In this document: positions 60,742 to 63,458 of the stretch, in pieces | Numbering within the stretch: the stretch's first letter is position 1 | How the letters are laid out: every line of letters starts with the position of its first letter | Source of the DNA: Microbacteriaceae bacterium PS02066 | GTDB taxonomy: Bacteria > Actinomycetota > Actinomycetes > Actinomycetales > Microbacteriaceae | Assembly (NCBI GenBank): GCA_029959545.1 | Contig: JASCPH010000012.1 | Location: 1 to 63,458 of the forward strand | Reading direction: 5' to 3' | DNA length: 63,458 bases | Made by a program: the position numbers and the translations under genes | Notes under the pieces: model-generated | Told to the model about the DNA's origin: nothing | The model's database searches: none | The model's input: only the letters and a program-made list of their open reading frames with translations

Positions 60742-61791
60742 ATGAGCAGCACGTCCGCCTCCCCGCAGCCGCTCGTCGCCCGCATCACCGCCTGGGCGCT
60801 GCGTCGCACGCTGGTGCGCGCTTTCCTGCGCTACAGCGAACGTCGCGGCCCTCAGCTCGCCGACAGCGTCACCTATCGCGCGTTGTTCAGCATCTTCGCC
60901 GCCGTTCTTCTCGGCTTCTCGATCGCAGCGATCTGGCTGGCGGGCAACCCGGCCGCGGTGCGCTCCCTCGCGGATGCGGTCAACTCCGCCGTTCCTGGGC
61001 TCGTCGGCACCGACGGCAGCGGACTCATCGATCTGTCGGAGATCAAGGCCCCCGCCGGTCTCACGATCGCGGGCATCGTCTCGCTCGTCGGCCTCGTGGG
61101 AGCTGCGATCGGCGCCATCGGCTCGCTGCGCATGGCCGTGCGCACGATCGCCGACACCTCGGGCGAGGACGTGTTCTTCCTCTGGGTGCTGCTGCGCAAT
61201 CTCGGTCTCGCCGTCGCGATCGCCGTCCTGCTCGTGCTCTCGGCCGCGGCGACCTTCGTCGGTTCGGTGTCCGTGACGACAGTGCTGTCGTGGCTCGGCG
61301 TCGCGGAGGATTCCGCCGCGGCACAGATCGGTACCCGCGCCGTCGGGGTGCTGGTCGTCTTCGTGCTCGACGCGCTCGTGGTGCTGCTGATGTTCTGGAC
61401 GATGTCGGGCGTCAAGGCGCCGCGTCGCGCGCTTTTGGCCGGTGCGGCGGTGGGCGGCGCCGGCCTGACCGTGCTGCAGGAGCTGTCGGGGCTGTTCGTC
61501 GGGGGAGCGAGCTCGAATCCGCTACTGACATCGTTCGCGTCGATCGTGGCTCTGCTGCTGTGGGTGAATCTGTCCACCCAGGTACTGCTGATCTCAGCCT
61601 CCGTGATCGTCACCATCTCGCGCGAGGCCGAGGACCGGATGCGGGAGCGCTTCGGAGCGTCCACGTTTGCAGAGCGCCGTCGTCAACGCGCCGAGGATAC
61701 GGTGCGCATCGCCTCCGAGGAGCTCCACCGCGCGCAGGCCGCTGTCCAGGCGGAGCAGGACAAGGCTCTCGAGAGGGCTCAGCGAGCGTAA
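60742..61791 (+). CDS. YihY/BrkB-family membrane protein
   Basis: 349 aa with six membrane segments. FLRYSERRGPQLADSVTYRA at the start and LLTSFASIVALLLWVNLSTQ near the end are YihY/BrkB blocks. The C-terminal ~70 residues are a charged coiled coil (RAEDTVRIASEELHRAQAA). It was once called ribonuclease BN in error; transport or envelope roles are suggested. The 3' end overlaps the convergent amidotransferase gene by 13 bp. Confidence 0.9.
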   Translation: MSSTSASPQPLVARITAWALRRTLVRAFLRYSERRGPQLADSVTYRALFSIFAAVLLGFSIAAIWLAGNPAAVRSLADAVNSAVPGLVGTDGSGLIDLSEIKAPAGLTIAGIVSLVGLVGAAIGAIGSLRMAVRTIADTSGEDVFFLWVLLRNLGLAVAIAVLLVLSAAATFVGSVSVTTVLSWLGVAEDSAAAQIGTRAVGVLVVFVLDALVVLLMFWTMSGVKAPRRALLAGAAVGGAGLTVLQELSGLFVGGASSNPLLTSFASIVALLLWVNLSTQVLLISASVIVTISREAEDRMRERFGASTFAERRRQRAEDTVRIASEELHRAQAAVQAEQDKALERAQRA

Positions 61792-62510
61792 CGCTCCACG
61801 AACGTCCTCAGCATGCGCGCGGGGTGCGTGACTGGGGCCCGGCGCACGGCGGCGAGCGTGGCGTCGAGCTCGCCGTCGGCGAAGTAGCCGTAACCCGCAT
61901 AGGCGCGGATGCGGGTCGAGATGCCCGCCACGTCGAGCTCGGGATGGAACTGCGTCGCGTAGACGTTGGTCCCGACGCGGAAGGCCTGCACGGGACACGT
62001 GGGTGAGCCGGCGAGCAGCGTGACATGCTCGGGCAACTCACGCACGGCCTCCTTGTGGCCGACGAACGCCTCGAACGTGTCGGGCATCCCCGCGAACAGC
62101 GGATCGTCGCGGCCCTCGGCGGTGAGCGAGACGGAGATGACGGAGATCGGCTCGGAGTACGTGCGATCGATCGTCGCTCCCTGGTGCACGCCGAGGGTCC
62201 CGACCCCGTAGCAGGCGCCGAGGAACGGCATGTCACGTGCGACGACATCGTCCAGCAGTGCCGACATCTCCCGTTCCACCCGCATCTGCACGGACGACTT
62301 CCGCGCCGGCGGATCCGAGGCGTTGAAGGGGCCGCCGCCGACGATGACGCCCGAGAGACCGTCGAGGTCGAGGCGGGGCATCGGCTCCGCCTCGAGCCGC
62401 ACCCGCCGAAGCTCGGCGGGTGCGAGACCGGTGTGGCGGAGCATGAGGACGTACTCCTCATCGGCGGGACCGTCCTCGGCCCGGGTCGCGAGCAGCACGA
62501 AGGGTTTCAC
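61779..62510 (-). CDS. class I glutamine amidotransferase-like protein
   Basis: 243 aa. The nucleophile Cys is in PFLGACYGVGTLGVHQG (elbow GACYG) and the His/Glu pair in YATQFHPELDV. It is a stand-alone GATase1 domain like those annotated as GMP synthase glutaminase-type or gamma-glutamyl hydrolase-like. There is no synthetase partner next door. The start ATG is the complement of 62508-62510. Confidence 0.85.
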   Translation of the reverse strand: MKPFVLLATRAEDGPADEEYVLMLRHTGLAPAELRRVRLEAEPMPRLDLDGLSGVIVGGGPFNASDPPARKSSVQMRVEREMSALLDDVVARDMPFLGACYGVGTLGVHQGATIDRTYSEPISVISVSLTAEGRDDPLFAGMPDTFEAFVGHKEAVRELPEHVTLLAGSPTCPVQAFRVGTNVYATQFHPELDVAGISTRIRAYAGYGYFADGELDATLAAVRRAPVTHPARMLRTFVERYAR

Positions 62511-62576
62511 GTCGGGATTCTAGGTCACCGTGCGCGCCGGGTGGGCGGCGTCGTCCCGAGGTCTAGGCTGGGCCGC

Positions 62577-62795
62577 ATGGCTATCGCACGACTGACCGGA
62601 GGCCCCCTCGACGGGCAGGTCATCCCTCTCGAAGAAGGCGTCGACGACGCGCTCATCGTTCCCTACGGCGAGGGGCAGCTGGTCTACCAGCGCCAGGCGG
62701 CAGACGCCGACGCCGACGGGCCTCAGCAGGAGGTCTTCGCCTTCGTCGAGACGACCGAACCGGTCAATCCCGACGAAGAAGACCGCAACGAGTGA
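62577..62795 (+). CDS. small conserved hypothetical protein, 72 aa
   Basis: ATG 62577 opens a short beta-rich, acidic protein (ARLTGGPLDGQVIPLEEG, VPYGEGQLVYQRQ, EVFAFVETTEP). LTGGPLDG plus YxR-type ends are seen in many actinobacterial small proteins. The stop overlaps the ATG of the CYTH gene (62792). No function known. Confidence 0.75.
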   Translation: MAIARLTGGPLDGQVIPLEEGVDDALIVPYGEGQLVYQRQAADADADGPQQEVFAFVETTEPVNPDEEDRNE

Positions 62796-63418
62796 GCGCA
62801 CCCCAGGAGCCGACCCGCTCGATCGAGATCGAGCGCACCTACGACGCCGACGCCGCCACGCCGCTGCCCGACTGGTCGAGCCTGCCGGACGTCGCACGCA
62901 TCGACCCGGCGCAGCCGCGTGACCTCGACGCCCGGTACTTCGATACGCCGGGCCTCGACCTCGCGCGGGCGAAGGTGGCGATCCGCCGCCGTACGGGCGG
63001 TCACGACGCCGGTTGGCACGTGAAGTCGAGCGCCGCCGAGGGCCGTCACGAATGGGGATGGCCGATCGTCGACGACGAGCTGACGGTGCCGGATGCGGTC
63101 GCCGCCGCCGTCGGAAACTGGGCTTCCGGCCCCTTCGTGCAGATCGCCCGCATCCGCAACAGTCGCACGGCCTATCTGCTCCGCGACGCCGATGGCGGTG
63201 TCCTCGCGGAGGTCGTCGACGATCGAGTGCGTGCGAGCGAGGCCGCGACGGGTGTCGAGAGGATGTGGCGGGAGTGGGAGGTCGAGCTCGGCCCGGCCGC
63301 ACCCGCCGACCCGGCCTGGCGAGCCACGTTCTTCGCTGCAGCCGATGCGCTGGTCACTGCCGCAGGCGGCACGGTGTCCGCATCCGACTCCAAGCTCGGT
63401 CGCGCCTTGGGGCGCTGA
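62792..63418 (+). CDS. CYTH-domain protein with altered ExExK signature
   Basis: 208 aa triphosphate-tunnel fold. The N-terminal signature ExExK reads E12-I-E14-R-T16, so the Lys is Thr. Later tunnel strands look normal: AKVAIRRRTGGHDAGWHVKS, LLRDADGGVLAEVVDDRV, WREWEVELG. CYTH enzymes hydrolyse triphosphates or make cyclic AMP. With the Lys missing, activity may be changed or lost. It overlaps the 72 aa gene in an ATGA junction. Confidence 0.85.
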   Translation: MSAPQEPTRSIEIERTYDADAATPLPDWSSLPDVARIDPAQPRDLDARYFDTPGLDLARAKVAIRRRTGGHDAGWHVKSSAAEGRHEWGWPIVDDELTVPDAVAAAVGNWASGPFVQIARIRNSRTAYLLRDADGGVLAEVVDDRVRASEAATGVERMWREWEVELGPAAPADPAWRATFFAAADALVTAAGGTVSASDSKLGRALGR

Positions 63419-63434
63419 CCCCGAAAACGGAGAA

Positions 63435-63458
63435 GGCGCCCTCCGAGTGGAGGGCGCC
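63435..63458 (+). terminator. hairpin after the CYTH gene
   Basis: GGCGCCCTCC (63435-63444), loop GAGT, GGAGGGCGCC (63449-63458): a perfect 10 bp stem 17 bp after the CYTH stop. The window ends at the last stem base, so a T run cannot be seen. Confidence 0.7.

Overview
The window is high-GC DNA with dense, often overlapping genes (many ATGA/GTGA stop-start overlaps, GTG and TTG starts, frequent GGATGCGG/GCATCC words). Gene content and order point to an actinobacterium of the family Microbacteriaceae, most likely Microbacterium or a close relative. This assignment is inference from gene order and protein style, not from a marker gene. Both window ends cut into the chromosome; the first gene is truncated.

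Positions 1-8352 carry a core housekeeping run on the + strand: the end of a probable HAD phosphatase, a 49-residue protein, TlyA-type rRNA methyltransferase, NAD kinase, RecN, CTP synthase, a NUDIX ADP-sugar hydrolase, XerD and a cysteine-desulfurase-like class V aminotransferase. The aminotransferase abuts a membrane-anchored DsbA-like protein and a VKOR-family membrane oxidoreductase (8353-10093), an apparent envelope thiol-redox cassette. A secreted M28 peptidase follows. Positions 11918-18291 hold the classic actinobacterial ParA-ScpA-ScpB-RluB-TyrA-Cmk-Der run. On the - strand come nrdG-nrdD (anaerobic ribonucleotide reductase), preceded by two NrdR-box-like sites exactly 31 bp apart. 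Then come a NUDIX-NYN fusion, an SRPBCC protein, an acidic repeat-tailed protein, a DUF222-HNH protein, an S4 protein and a GNAT acetyltransferase.

Positions 25714-34000 are accessory. A tRNA-Pro(GGG) with a long terminator hairpin is followed by a ~3.3 kb island. It holds an excisionase-like remnant, a protein with a HEPN-type RNKYIAH motif, and a convergent SIR2-domain protein. Imperfect copies of sequence at and just beyond the tRNA 3' end flank it. Next comes the 3' fragment of a CBM20-bearing amylase, then a complete 4201 bp IS21-family element (29792-33992). That element has 50 bp ends and a 5 bp GCCGC target duplication and carries, besides istA/istB, a two-gene GntR/membrane-protein operon as passenger.

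Positions 34145-41903 form an alpha-glucoside uptake and hydrolysis operon: ROK repressor with operator, two ABC permeases, a lipoprotein binding protein, a GH15 and a GH31 enzyme, with no dedicated ATPase. Positions 42018-50152 carry a zinc peptidase, a two-component system divergent from a MacB-type ABC pair, a second ABC exporter divergent from a TetR gene across two palindromic operators, and a membrane protein. At 50201-50552 two gene fragments (VanZ-like and alpha/beta hydrolase) are joined at a deletion scar. The remainder (50549-63458) is ordinary chromosome: SH3-like protein, Zn-ribbon SDR, NUDIX, 6-phosphogluconate dehydrogenase, orphan NrdI, RibA, MarR, membrane proteins, aldo/keto reductase, GT2, prepilin peptidase, YihY/BrkB-type protein, glutamine amidotransferase and a CYTH protein with an altered signature residue.

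The main candidates for something new are the SIR2/HEPN island, the passenger operon inside the IS21 element, and the aminotransferase-DsbA-VKOR cassette.
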